Below are positions 1-9,315 of a stretch of DNA of 64,000 bases, piece by piece (position 1 is the first letter of the stretch; the number at the start of each line of letters is the position of its first letter). Below the pieces are notes generated by a model. That model was not told the origin of the DNA, did no database searches, and saw only the letters and a list, made by a program, of their open reading frames with translations. Origin of the DNA: IMCC45349 sp047219225 (GTDB taxonomy: Bacteria; Bacteroidota; Bacteroidia; Flavobacteriales; Flavobacteriaceae); NCBI RefSeq assembly GCF_047219225.1, contig NZ_CP178208.1, positions 868,001 through 932,000 on the forward strand, read 5' to 3'. A program made the position numbers and the translations under genes.

Positions 1-497
1 AACCACGTATGATCCCAACCTGTATGATTAGGCACCCAATCTAATATTACATAGATTCCGTTATCATGAGCTGTTTGCACTAATTCTCTAAAGTCTTCAA
101 TAGTTCCAAATTCTGGATTTATCTTCGTGAAATCTGTTACAGCATAATAACTACCTAAATATTTTGCTTGTTCTTCTTCTGGAAATTCTGAAGCAAATTT
201 TCCTCCAGTAGCTTTTCTATTAGTTTTTGAAATTGGAAAAATTGGCATTAACCAAATAACTTTTACTCCTAGTTTTTTTATCTCTGGAATATCCTTTGTG
301 AATTCATCAAAAGTTCCTTCTGGAGAATATTGCCTAATGTTTGCTTCGTATATAATGGCAGTTTCCATCATATCAACTGAAACAGGTTCAATCTCAGTTT
401 TAACTTCCTCTTTTTTCTCAGTTACATCTGTTTTAGTTTGCTCTTTACAAGCTACTAATACTGTGAATACTAAAATGAATGCTAGTAATCGTTTCAT
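1..497 (-). CDS. GH13 alpha-amylase lipoprotein, partial (C-terminal part lies beyond the left edge)
   Basis: The reading frame opens at an ATG on the minus strand and stays open to the window edge, giving about 165 N-terminal residues. It starts MKRLLAFILVFTVLVACKE, a lipoprotein signal with lipobox Cys at residue 17, then a short acidic linker. The (beta/alpha)8 barrel of glycoside hydrolase family 13 follows: the AIIYEANIRQYSPEGTF start, the LGVKVIWLMPI strand and conserved region I, ILDWVPNH. The catalytic Asp and Glu fall outside the window. It ends the alpha-glucan operon, right behind the esterase-GH31 fusion whose stop lies 3 bases from this ATG. It is probably a cell-envelope amylase acting on maltodextrins. 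Family is certain; exact specificity is not. Confidence 0.88.
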   Translation of the reverse strand, partial: MKRLLAFILVFTVLVACKEQTKTDVTEKKEEVKTEIEPVSVDMMETAIIYEANIRQYSPEGTFDEFTKDIPEIKKLGVKVIWLMPIFPISKTNRKATGGKFASEFPEEEQAKYLGSYYAVTDFTKINPEFGTIEDFRELVQTAHDNGIYVILDWVPNHTGWDHTW

Positions 498-500
498 TGT

Positions 501-3500
501 TTATTTCTTTAATTTAATTGTCAACTCTATTTTATTTGAGGTATTCCAGGTAATAGGAATTACGATGTTTTTGCCATTATTCACTAAGTAAAATACTCTT
601 CGTTTCCCATTTATCTTTACATGTTTTGGGGTTTCTCCTAAATTATGAATAATTAACCTTATTTCTTTTTGCTCTTTTTCATAATTAACTCCAATTTCAG
701 CTTCAAATTCAAACTCTAAACTTCTATTTTCTTGTTTAAACTCAAATTCTAAAATTTCATAATTACTTTTCTCAAAAGCTTCTTTGGTCAATCCATCATC
801 ATTGTATAATTCACGTTTACTTTCCTTAATTGAAGCATCATGATAAAAATGTAAATCGAAATTATTAAACTCGTAATCATCCGTTGATTGCACCAATCTT
901 GCCATTGGTATAAATGCTCCTGCCCTCACATAAGTAGGAATAGAATTGGTTCTTGTTTCAACAAATTTTGTTTGTCCTCCTGAAATTTTTTCATCTGTAT
1001 AGAAATCAAACCAGTGATTAGTTTTTGGAAAAGTAACTTCTACTTTTTCTTCTTCAGAATTTAAGATTGGAGTTATTAAAAAGTCATTTCCCCAAAGGTA
1101 TGTTGATGAATTAGTATACAACTCTGCACTAGATTCTTCAAAAAACAGTGGTCGCATTAAAGGCAATCCTTTTTGATTGTTTTCGAATGCTAAATTGTAA
1201 TTATATGGTAATAATTTGTATCGTAACTCTATACTTTCTTTAGCAAGTTGTTTAGTATTTTCACCTCTAAAAACAGGTTCACTTGCAACATCTTCCTGAG
1301 CATGAGGACGATAAATTGGATTGAACACACCATACTGCAACCAACGAGTGTATAGCTCATTATCTAAATTTGGACCAGCAAAACCTCCTAAATCTGAATG
1401 CATATAACCTAAACCTTGCATTCCCATTTGGAGTGCAATTTCTGGTTGACTTCTCATTCCTCCCCAAGTTCTGTTTACGTCTCCAGACCAAGGCATCATT
1501 CCGTAGCGTTGTGTACCTGAATAACCAGCTCGCATTAAAATAAAAGGTCGTTGATTAGGAAAATCTTTTGCATAACCTTCATACACTAATCTTGCCCAAT
1601 CATGTCCATAAATATTATGAACTTCATCTGCAGTTCCTGTGTAATGTAATAATTCTGAAGGATGTACTTCAGGTTCTCCTAGGTCTCCCCAAATACCATC
1701 AACTCCTAAATCTGCAATGTCTTTATAAATATTCCAAAACCATTTTTCAGCTTTTGATTTGTATATATCTATGAGTCCTGTATTTCCGAAAAAGAATTCA
1801 TATGTATATGGATTACCTATTGAATCTTTAGCTAAAATATCTTCTTTAACGGCTTCTTCCCAACGATTAGAGGTTGTCAATACAAAAGGCTCAGTAATAA
1901 CAACTGTTTTTACACCTTTTTGCTTTAAGTTAGATGTCATGGCTTTAAAATCTGGAAAAGAATCTTTGTAAACTTCCAAATTCCCCATGGTTCCTTGAAC
2001 ATCTTTTCCAAACCAATACAAGTCTAAAATAATAGCATCTACAGGAATGTTTTCTTGCTTGAATGCGTCAATAGTTCTTTCTGTTTCAGCTTGTGAATGG
2101 TAACCAAATCGACTTGAAAAATTACCTAAAGCCCAACGTGGTGGCATTGGTTGTTTTCCTGTTAAATCTGTATAGTTATCAATTAAATCTTCCCAAGTAT
2201 CTCCAACAATAACTTGATAGGTTTTACGTCCTGAAATGGTTTCATAAGTCAGTGTATCATCACCTTTACTATCTAAATCTAAATAACCAATTGGAGCATT
2301 ATCAAAGTGAATCATATATTGATTTGAAGATACAACTATTGGCATTGTATAATTCATTAACAGTGAACGTTCTTCATAACCATAATGTGCTTTATTATAC
2401 AATTGCAATCTATTTCCACGACGATTCATTCCAAGTGCTCTTGCTCCTCCTCCAAATAAAATTTCATCTTCGGCTAAGTTGAGAGAAATGGCTTCGCCAA
2501 CTTCGGTTTTGTGATAGCCTCTTTTTTCTGAAGTGATTAATTTATCAGCATTGTGATATAAAATTTGAAATGGAGATTTAATAATCGTTACAGATATATT
2601 ATGCGTATTCAAACGATAAATTTCTTCACCACTAGCAATTTTACCTTCATAAATTTGAGGACGATATTGAAGGTAAGGTTCATTAATCACAGCATGACTA
2701 TCTTTATTAAATTCTTCTCCATTAGGAATGAATGACGTTTCAACAATTTCATCTGAATAAAATTTGATGTGATATTCGCCATCTGACACTTTGACTAAGA
2801 TTCCATTTTCAGTTTCTTCTGCATTAACAAAAGTTCTTACTGGCTTTGTAAAATCAAATAACCAAAGAATTGCTTCTTCAAAATTCTCTCGCCATAATTG
2901 CTCGTTATGCTGACCTTCTTCAACTACTTTTCGATGTATGTTATCAGAATTGAATCCTGAATCTTTCATTACTTGCAGCATTCTGTTCATATTAGGAACA
3001 GCTTTTTCACTTTCGCGTCCTCCCATTAAGAAAAATATACGATTATTAGCTTGTTTACTTTTTTGTTTTGCCAAATCATAGGCTTCTTCAGACACCCAAA
3101 ATGATGGTGAAAATACACCTGCCTTCCCAAATACATTTGAATACTCTAAAGCAATATAATGACTAATCAATCCTCCAAGAGAACTCCCAATGATTGCTGT
3201 GTTATCTTTATCTTTTAGCGTTCTAAAATTCTCATCGATATAAGGCTTTAATGTTTCAACTAAAAAACGTGCATAATCTTTTCCTTGTGTGCTTTCAATT
3301 CGTGGAAAGTTATATGGAATGTATTCTTTTGTTCTATTTTCTTCACCATGATCAATAGCTACAACAATAGCACTAAAATTAGCATCGTAGTATAAATTGT
3401 TAAGCGTTTCATCTACTTCCCATTCACCAGCATATGAGGTTTTAACATCAAATACATTTTGACCATCATGCATATAAATAACAGGGAAGTTTTCATTTGA

Positions 3501-3983
3501 AGCTTCGTAATTAGGAGGTAGATAAATTTGAACTTTTCTTGTTGTGTTTAACTGAGGAATTTCAAATTCTTCAGAAATAACCTGAACATTTTTATGAGCT
3601 GTAGATAGTACAACATCTTCAATGTCTCCTGTCCAACTTTCTATAGATACATAAACTGTATCTTTTCCATCTTCACAAGAATACGTTCTGTTTTCAATAC
3701 TAACTCCATCAGCATCCATTTCAACTGAAGCCCAAGAGCCAAGTGTGAATTTGTATAAAATATTACAAGGAATATCAGTTAAAGTAATTTGGTAAGTATC
3801 ATCAACTTTGTTTAGTTGCAATTCTTCTCGTCCTCCTGACCATCCTTCGAAACTTCCAGAAATATATAATGACTCATTGAAATTGTGATTATCGGGTAGG
3901 TCGTTTACAACAAATGTTACTTGAGCTAATAATGCTTGAGTAAACAGAAAACTTAGAATTAAAAGTATATTTATTTGTTTCAT
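501..3983 (-). CDS. Secreted esterase-like / GH31 alpha-glucosidase fusion
   Basis: I start at MKQINILLILSFLFTQALLAQ, a clean signal peptide; the upstream in-frame ATG at 4019 would translate a dispersed repeat and is unlikely. About 1160 residues. Residues 22-120 look like a beta-sandwich/CBM-like module (LYISGSFEGW). Residues about 145-375 form an esterase-D-type alpha/beta hydrolase, with YMHDGQNVF, nucleophile elbow GSSLGG (Ser268) and candidate His359. Residues about 570-1050 form a GH31 barrel with nucleophile Asp767 in DGIWGDLGEPE and acid/base Asp835 in MPWSGDVNRTWGG. GH31 alpha-glucosidases release glucose from maltodextrin ends. The esterase half resembles the free-standing protein encoded just upstream. 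Its substrate is unknown, and esterase-like domains in such loci can be binding or inactive modules. There is no T9SS tail, so it is probably periplasmic. Confidence 0.87.
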   Translation of the reverse strand: MKQINILLILSFLFTQALLAQVTFVVNDLPDNHNFNESLYISGSFEGWSGGREELQLNKVDDTYQITLTDIPCNILYKFTLGSWASVEMDADGVSIENRTYSCEDGKDTVYVSIESWTGDIEDVVLSTAHKNVQVISEEFEIPQLNTTRKVQIYLPPNYEASNENFPVIYMHDGQNVFDVKTSYAGEWEVDETLNNLYYDANFSAIVVAIDHGEENRTKEYIPYNFPRIESTQGKDYARFLVETLKPYIDENFRTLKDKDNTAIIGSSLGGLISHYIALEYSNVFGKAGVFSPSFWVSEEAYDLAKQKSKQANNRIFFLMGGRESEKAVPNMNRMLQVMKDSGFNSDNIHRKVVEEGQHNEQLWRENFEEAILWLFDFTKPVRTFVNAEETENGILVKVSDGEYHIKFYSDEIVETSFIPNGEEFNKDSHAVINEPYLQYRPQIYEGKIASGEEIYRLNTHNISVTIIKSPFQILYHNADKLITSEKRGYHKTEVGEAISLNLAEDEILFGGGARALGMNRRGNRLQLYNKAHYGYEERSLLMNYTMPIVVSSNQYMIHFDNAPIGYLDLDSKGDDTLTYETISGRKTYQVIVGDTWEDLIDNYTDLTGKQPMPPRWALGNFSSRFGYHSQAETERTIDAFKQENIPVDAIILDLYWFGKDVQGTMGNLEVYKDSFPDFKAMTSNLKQKGVKTVVITEPFVLTTSNRWEEAVKEDILAKDSIGNPYTYEFFFGNTGLIDIYKSKAEKWFWNIYKDIADLGVDGIWGDLGEPEVHPSELLHYTGTADEVHNIYGHDWARLVYEGYAKDFPNQRPFILMRAGYSGTQRYGMMPWSGDVNRTWGGMRSQPEIALQMGMQGLGYMHSDLGGFAGPNLDNELYTRWLQYGVFNPIYRPHAQEDVASEPVFRGENTKQLAKESIELRYKLLPYNYNLAFENNQKGLPLMRPLFFEESSAELYTNSSTYLWGNDFLITPILNSEEEKVEVTFPKTNHWFDFYTDEKISGGQTKFVETRTNSIPTYVRAGAFIPMARLVQSTDDYEFNNFDLHFYHDASIKESKRELYNDDGLTKEAFEKSNYEILEFEFKQENRSLEFEFEAEIGVNYEKEQKEIRLIIHNLGETPKHVKINGKRRVFYLVNNGKNIVIPITWNTSNKIELTIKLKK

Positions 3984-3994
3984 TTTTTCGTTAT

Positions 3995-4023
3995 TGAGAT
4001 GCTTCGACAAGCTCAGCATGACA
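3995..4023. repeat. Dispersed 'CTTCGACAAGCTCAGCATGACA'-type intergenic repeat
   Basis: The gap between the esterase and the esterase-GH31 fusion holds GAGATGCTTCGACAAGCTCA followed by GCATGACA. I recognise this as a short repeat family scattered between genes in many bacterial genomes, often mis-annotated as N-terminal MLSLSKHL peptides. Here it creates exactly such a false extension of the fusion gene. It contains no hairpin with a T tract, so I do not call it a terminator. Recognition is from memory; genome-wide copy number was not checked. Confidence 0.5.
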
Positions 4024-4025
4024 AC

Positions 4026-5000
4026 TTATTTTTTCATTAAAAAGGTTAATGGAATATCTAAACGTTTTGCCCAAGAAATCTCATCATGTGCATGTCCTTC
4101 AAACTTCAGGTTTCTTGAATTGGATTTATCAAATCCTTTAAGTTTTAACAACTCATCAACTCTATGTTGATATGGTAAATAAAATTTATCTAAGGTTGCA
4201 GTTCCGTAATCAAAATATACTTTGTGTGTTTTAGGAGAAGGTAACTTTTCTTCTAAATACTTAAAAAATGTCTCTGGAATTGGGTTCCCTTCATAAGGTG
4301 TAATTCCAGGCCAATGAGTTGATAAGCATGCTGCACCTCCAAAAACATTTGGATATTCACATAATGCATACATAGAGATTAATCCTCCCATACTTGAACC
4401 TGAAATAAAGGTGTTCTGAGTATCTGTTTTTACCGAATAATTTGCATCGATATAAGGTTTTACCTCTTCAACTATAAACTTTAAATAACTATCAGAGTCT
4501 GGTGATTTAAAATCGCTTCCATATTGTTTCTTAGCAACATTAACTATTGAATCTCTATATTTTTGTGGTAATGATTCAAAAGGTTTTTGAGGATAGTAAT
4601 TAGGATGTCTAATATCTGCATGATTCCACATAGCAACAACAATAAAATCTAGAGTTTTTTGGTCTTTCATTAATTGTGAAGCCACTTCATCTACTTTCCA
4701 TTCTTGTTTATTCCAAGTGGTTGTAGCATCAAATAACATTTGTCCATCGTGCATATATAAAACTGCATATTTTTTGTCTTTGGAATAACCTTCAGGTAAC
4801 CAAACATCCACATTTCTTGGTCGAACATATTCTGAAGGAAACTCAATAACTCGTTTTATTGTTCCGCTAGATAGATTGATGCTATCTAAATCTTCTGCTA
4901 CAATTTGTAGTTCTTGAACCTGCTTTTCAACTTCTTTTTTTTCTTGTCCTTTGCAGTTTAACATTGTTACTGCAACAAGGAATAACATGAATTTTTTCAT
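4026..5000 (-). CDS. Esterase-D/enterochelin-esterase-like alpha/beta hydrolase lipoprotein
   Basis: 324 residues. The N-terminus MKKFMLFLVAVTMLNCKGQ is a lipoprotein signal with lipobox Cys at residue 16. The body is a putative-esterase (PF00756-type) fold: VDVWLPEGY, AVLYMHDGQMLFD, nucleophile elbow GSSMGGLIS and a late His in EGHAHDE. Members hydrolyse carboxylic esters; this one's substrate cannot be read from sequence. Its start codon shares one base with the stop of the GH13 gene upstream (TAATG), so the two are translationally coupled. It is closely similar in layout to the esterase half of the downstream fusion, suggesting duplication. The setting implies a role on an acylated alpha-glucan or glucan-derived ester, which is inference. 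Confidence 0.8.
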   Translation of the reverse strand: MKKFMLFLVAVTMLNCKGQEKKEVEKQVQELQIVAEDLDSINLSSGTIKRVIEFPSEYVRPRNVDVWLPEGYSKDKKYAVLYMHDGQMLFDATTTWNKQEWKVDEVASQLMKDQKTLDFIVVAMWNHADIRHPNYYPQKPFESLPQKYRDSIVNVAKKQYGSDFKSPDSDSYLKFIVEEVKPYIDANYSVKTDTQNTFISGSSMGGLISMYALCEYPNVFGGAACLSTHWPGITPYEGNPIPETFFKYLEEKLPSPKTHKVYFDYGTATLDKFYLPYQHRVDELLKLKGFDKSNSRNLKFEGHAHDEISWAKRLDIPLTFLMKK

Positions 5001-6940
5001 TACAGTTTTGTTGTTAGAATAGTTATTCCTTTTTCGTTTAATGTTATTGAATCATTCCAGGTGAATTCTTCATCTGAAATAATGTTTTTTAATTTTTTAC
5101 CTTCTAGACCAATTTCAGAATAGCGTTTTAAATCTAAAGTAATTGGTTCTTCATTTTTGTTTATTATTACTGCTACAACTTCATCTTCTAGCATTCTAAA
5201 CAAGATATAAGTTCCCATAAATGGTGCAAAATGAATGGTTTCTCCATCATGAATTGCAGTACTATTTTTTCGATAATTAAGTATCCGCTTCATGAAATCT
5301 TGCATGCTTTTTTGATCTTCTGTTAAACCTTCTCCAGTAAATGCATTGACCTTATCACCTTTCCAGCCTCCTGGAAAATCAGTTCTAATTAATCCATGAT
5401 CTCCAGGATTTGAAGTATCATCCATTAAGATTTCGGTTCCATAATATACTTGAGTAATTCTTGGTAAAGACAGCATATAACCCATTGCCATTTTTGTTAA
5501 AGTTGCATCTTCTCCAAACTCAGTAAACACACGACTTTTATCATGGTTATCCATAAAAGCCATCATGTCATTTGGCGTTGTATAAATGAAGTCATTTGCT
5601 AAGCCTTCATACATTTTCACTAATCCTTTATCCCAAGACTCTTTTTCTTTTAAACCTTCTTTAATAGCTTTTATCATTGGGAAATCCATAGCAGAAGTTA
5701 AGTTAGATTCGTAACCATCTTTATTTGGATGTCCTGTTTGCCAATAAGCAACTAATAATGGATTATAGCTCCATTCTTCACCAACAATAGAAAAGTTTGG
5801 ATACTCACTCATAATAGCTCCAGCCCAATCTGCCATAAATGCTTTGTCTGGATAAGGATACGTATCTTGACGAATACCTCCTAAATCTAAGGTTTCAATC
5901 CACCAAATACTATTCTGAATAATGTATTTAGCCATGAATGGATTGCGTTGATTTAAATCTGGCATTGCAGCTACAAACCAACCATCTGTATTTCCACTTC
6001 TATCGCTTTCTGAAGCATAGAAATCTTGATTTGTAGTACGTCGATGATTAGAGTTTATATTTGTTTCCCAATTCCAATTATCAATATTGTCTTCGTAATT
6101 TTTTTGGTTATTTACCCAATCATCAAAAGGTAAATCTTTCATCCACCAATGTTCTAATCCGCAATGATTAGCAACTTGATCCATGATTAAACTCATGCCT
6201 TTTTCTTTGAGTGAAAAGGACAACTCTTTATAATCATCCATAGTCCCAAAACGTGGATCTACTTGATAATAATCTGTAATTGCATAACCATGATATGAAC
6301 CATCATACATGTCATTAATCAAAACAGGAGTTGGCCAAATGGCTGTATAACCTAAATCGTGAATATAATCTACATGGTTAATAATTCCTCTTAAGTCTCC
6401 TCCATGTCTTTTATAACCATGAGTTCTATCAATCAATGTTTCGTTAAGTCCTTGAACAATATCATTAGATTCATCACCATTTGCAAAACGATCTGGAGTG
6501 ATTAAGAAAATAGCATCTGAACTATCAAAACCAAAATATTCATCTGAAGCTTTCACTCTATCTTTTAGTTCGTAAGTATGCGTTTTTTCTTCACCATTCT
6601 CTTTCTTAAACACAATATCAAATTTTCCTGCTTTTGTGTTATTTGCTATTTGTAAATCAATAAACAAGTAGTTTTTACTTTTTGCTGTATGTACTTTATC
6701 AATTGAAATGCCAGAATAATTTATTTCTGGTGTATAACTTCCAATATTATCTTCTTTTACTAATAATTGAAGTGCTTGATCTTTAAAACCTATCCACCAA
6801 TGTGGTGGTTCTACTTTATCGAGTGAAGTGTTTGACACTACAACTTGTGTTGTTTCTGATATGCTTGAATTTGTTTCTGTTTTACATGAAAACAAACAAA
6901 TAACATATAAGCAAATGAAAATTTTTAATAAAGTTTTCAT
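5000..6940 (-). CDS. GH13 neopullulanase/cyclomaltodextrinase-like lipoprotein (SusA type)
   Basis: 646 residues. Signal MKTLLKIFICLYVICLFSCK has a lipobox Cys at residue 19. Residues about 43-125 match the N-terminal cyclomaltodextrinase beta-sandwich (EPPHWWIGFKDQALQLLV). The GH13 barrel shows region I MDQVANH, nucleophile Asp359 in GGIRQDTYPY, acid/base Glu388 in IVGEEW and Asp467 in FMDNHDKSR. A C-terminal beta domain (residues about 570-646) completes the SusA/neopullulanase architecture. These enzymes cut alpha-1,4 bonds of maltodextrins and pullulan in the periplasm and supply maltose and short oligosaccharides. It is first in the run with the two esterase-like genes and the truncated amylase; a stem-loop separates it from the GH65 gene. 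All catalytic residues are present. Confidence 0.93.
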   Translation of the reverse strand: MKTLLKIFICLYVICLFSCKTETNSSISETTQVVVSNTSLDKVEPPHWWIGFKDQALQLLVKEDNIGSYTPEINYSGISIDKVHTAKSKNYLFIDLQIANNTKAGKFDIVFKKENGEEKTHTYELKDRVKASDEYFGFDSSDAIFLITPDRFANGDESNDIVQGLNETLIDRTHGYKRHGGDLRGIINHVDYIHDLGYTAIWPTPVLINDMYDGSYHGYAITDYYQVDPRFGTMDDYKELSFSLKEKGMSLIMDQVANHCGLEHWWMKDLPFDDWVNNQKNYEDNIDNWNWETNINSNHRRTTNQDFYASESDRSGNTDGWFVAAMPDLNQRNPFMAKYIIQNSIWWIETLDLGGIRQDTYPYPDKAFMADWAGAIMSEYPNFSIVGEEWSYNPLLVAYWQTGHPNKDGYESNLTSAMDFPMIKAIKEGLKEKESWDKGLVKMYEGLANDFIYTTPNDMMAFMDNHDKSRVFTEFGEDATLTKMAMGYMLSLPRITQVYYGTEILMDDTSNPGDHGLIRTDFPGGWKGDKVNAFTGEGLTEDQKSMQDFMKRILNYRKNSTAIHDGETIHFAPFMGTYILFRMLEDEVVAVIINKNEEPITLDLKRYSEIGLEGKKLKNIISDEEFTWNDSITLNEKGITILTTKL

Positions 6941-6965
6941 CTGAAAAAGAATTAAGTTAATACAA

Positions 6966-7001
6966 AAACTACAAATTAGAAACTTCTCTAATTTGTAGTT
7001 T
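6966..7001 (-). terminator. Stem-loop between the GH65 and GH13 genes, terminator or attenuator
   Basis: A perfect 15-bp inverted repeat (arm AAACTACAAATTAGA) encloses a 6-base loop. Read on the minus strand it is followed by a short T run, TTTTTG. It fits a weak intrinsic terminator that would lower transcription from the MFS-pgmB-GH65 part into the GH13-esterase-GH31 part, or an mRNA-stabilising processing site. The stem is AT-rich, so termination strength is uncertain. Confidence 0.6.
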
Positions 7002-7007
7002 ACTTAT

Positions 7008-9314
7008 TTATACAGTTACTGCCTTACTTGGTGTAATTGTTAGTAATTTATCGTTTACCAAAATCTGAAGATTATTGGTTCCGTCGATTTCAAAATCTAC
7101 TCCTTCTTGCGTCACATTTACAGTTAAAACTTGTTGTCTAAAATTAACCTTAAAAGAATAAGCATCCCATTGTTTAGGAATTTGAGGTTTAAATGATAAT
7201 ATATCATCTTTAATTCGCATACCTCCAAACCCTTCAACAATACTCATCCAAGTTCCGGCCATTGAAGTAATATGCAGTCCTTCGTGTACCTCATGATTAT
7301 AATCATCTAAATCTAATCTAGATGTTCTTAAATAGAATGTATATGCTTGTTCCATCCTACCCAATTTTGCAGCTTGAATACTATGCACACAAGGTGACAA
7401 TGAACTTTCATGGACAGTGAAAGGTTCATAAAAATCAAAATGACGTTCTAATTCTTTAATTGTAAAATGGTCTTCAAAGAAATAAAATCCTTGAAGCGTA
7501 TCTGCTTGTTTTATGTAAGGTGAACGTAAAATTCTATCCCAAGACCATTTTTGATTTATTGGTCGATGAGATATATCTAAATCAGCAACAGTAGTCATTT
7601 CTTTATCTAAAAAACCATCTTGTTGTAAGTAAACGTCATGTTCTTTAGAATAAGGATAGTACATATTATCTGCTACTTTTTTCATCGCAACTATCTCATC
7701 TAGATCAAGATTGACTTTAGCCATAATTCGAGAATAGTCTGAAGCATATTCAATCTTTACTTTCTCAATATTTTCTACCGCATAATCAATACACCATTTG
7801 GCAATATAGTTGGTGTAAAAATTGTTATTTACATTGTTTTCGTATTCATTTGGACCAGTAACACCAAGAATTACATATTTATTTCTATAAGTTGAAAATG
7901 TTGCTCTTTGATGCCAAAATCTTGCAATTGCGATTAATACTTCTAATCCTTTTTCAGGAATATAAGTATAATCTCCTGTATAACGATGGTAGTTATAAAT
8001 TGCAAATGAAATAGCGCCATTACGATGAATTTCTTCAAAAGTAATTTCCCATTCGTTATGACACTCTTCTCCATTCATTGTTACCATTGGATATAAAGCA
8101 GCACCATTTTTAAAACCTAATTTTCCGGCATTTTCAATAGCTCTATCTAATTGGTTATACCTGTAGGTTAATAAGTTTCTAGCAACCTCTTGGTCTTTTG
8201 TAGCCATGTAAAAAGGAATACAATAAGCTTCGGTATCCCAATAAGTACTTCCCCCATACTTTTCGCCTGTAAACCCCTTAGGCCCAATGTTTAAATTAGG
8301 GTCGGTTCCTAAATAAGTTTGGTTTAAATGAAAAATATTAAATCTAATTCCTTGCTGCGCTTCTACATCACCAGAAATTGTAATATCTGCCATTTCCCAA
8401 ATTTTGGCCCAAGATTGTTTTTGCATTTCTAACAAAGTATCAAACCCTAAATTTGTAGCTTTATTAACTGCATTTTTAGCTGCTTGTACTAAATCTAGCT
8501 TATTGTGATTTCTATCAGAGGTATAACCACCAAACTTAACAATAGTAAATGATTGACAGCATTCAACATCAGCTTGATAAGTAAACCCTATTCTATTTTC
8601 TGTTTGATTAATTTCAAAGTCTAAGTTTTGAACCTGATTATCAATAAATAATTGAGATTTCATAAATGTATTAGTATGAAACTCAGTTTTCATTGTATTT
8701 GCTTGAATAGACGCAAAATCCTTATCATGATTTACTTTTGTAACATTCCAGAATTTATCATCCCAATTAGAATCTTCATTTGTAATTCCAGCATCTATAT
8801 AAGGTTCTAATGTTATATTAGCATTTGTATTTAAAGGCTTAACACTATATTTTATAGCACCAATCTCATCCAAATCTAAACTTAAAAAGCGTTTGGATTG
8901 CACCTCAACTTCGTTTCCATTATTAAGAGTTGCAACAAAACTTCGGGATAACCAACCTTCTTTCATATTAAGTTCTCTCCTAAAATCTTTAACACTCTTA
9001 CAAGTATTCAAATCAAGTTGCTCTCCATTAACTTTAACATTAATGCCTATCCAATTTGGAGCATTTAAAACTTTTGCAAAATACTCTGGATAGCCATTTT
9101 TCCACCAACCAACTTTTGTTTTATCGGGATAATACACACCAGCAATGTAACTTCCTTGAAATGTTAATCCTGAATAGGATTCTTCAAAGTTTGCTCTTTG
9201 TCCCATTGCTCCATTACCTATACTAAATAGACTTTCGGAAGATTCAACTTGATTAGCATCAAACCCTTCCTCTATCACTGACCATTCATTAGGCTTTATA
9301 TAATCTTGATTCAT
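7008..9314 (-). CDS. GH65 glycoside phosphorylase (maltose/kojibiose phosphorylase type)
   Basis: 768 residues, the usual length for bacterial GH65 phosphorylases, with no signal peptide, so cytoplasmic. It has the N-terminal super-sandwich domain with SIGNGAMGQRANFEE, then an (alpha/alpha)6 barrel with WDTEAYCIPFY, the acid-catalyst motif VTGPNEYENNVNNN, the stretch KQADTLQGFYFFEDH and the phosphate-loop motif HESSLSPCVHS. The reaction is alpha-glucosyl disaccharide plus phosphate giving beta-glucose 1-phosphate and glucose. The next gene downstream, pgmB, converts that product to glucose 6-phosphate, and the MFS porter upstream would import the disaccharide. Starch context favours maltose phosphorylase; kojibiose, nigerose or trehalose phosphorylase are alternatives in the family. 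Confidence 0.92.
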   Translation of the reverse strand: MNQDYIKPNEWSVIEEGFDANQVESSESLFSIGNGAMGQRANFEESYSGLTFQGSYIAGVYYPDKTKVGWWKNGYPEYFAKVLNAPNWIGINVKVNGEQLDLNTCKSVKDFRRELNMKEGWLSRSFVATLNNGNEVEVQSKRFLSLDLDEIGAIKYSVKPLNTNANITLEPYIDAGITNEDSNWDDKFWNVTKVNHDKDFASIQANTMKTEFHTNTFMKSQLFIDNQVQNLDFEINQTENRIGFTYQADVECCQSFTIVKFGGYTSDRNHNKLDLVQAAKNAVNKATNLGFDTLLEMQKQSWAKIWEMADITISGDVEAQQGIRFNIFHLNQTYLGTDPNLNIGPKGFTGEKYGGSTYWDTEAYCIPFYMATKDQEVARNLLTYRYNQLDRAIENAGKLGFKNGAALYPMVTMNGEECHNEWEITFEEIHRNGAISFAIYNYHRYTGDYTYIPEKGLEVLIAIARFWHQRATFSTYRNKYVILGVTGPNEYENNVNNNFYTNYIAKWCIDYAVENIEKVKIEYASDYSRIMAKVNLDLDEIVAMKKVADNMYYPYSKEHDVYLQQDGFLDKEMTTVADLDISHRPINQKWSWDRILRSPYIKQADTLQGFYFFEDHFTIKELERHFDFYEPFTVHESSLSPCVHSIQAAKLGRMEQAYTFYLRTSRLDLDDYNHEVHEGLHITSMAGTWMSIVEGFGGMRIKDDILSFKPQIPKQWDAYSFKVNFRQQVLTVNVTQEGVDFEIDGTNNLQILVNDKLLTITPSKAVTV

Positions 9315-9315
9315 T

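Noticed and set aside
298..591. 97-residue plus-strand frame over the left-edge GH13 gene
   Set aside because: It lies opposite a gene with clear lipoprotein signal and GH13 region I, and its sequence has no family resemblance.
3984..4019. Upstream start for the esterase-GH31 fusion
   Set aside because: The added residues come from a dispersed repeat and would bury an intact signal peptide.
7008..9314. GH65 gene as a hydrolytic acid trehalase or collagen glucosidase (GH65 in animals)
   Set aside because: Length, phosphate-loop motif and the adjacent pgmB support a phosphorylase in the starch locus, not a hydrolase linked to region 3.
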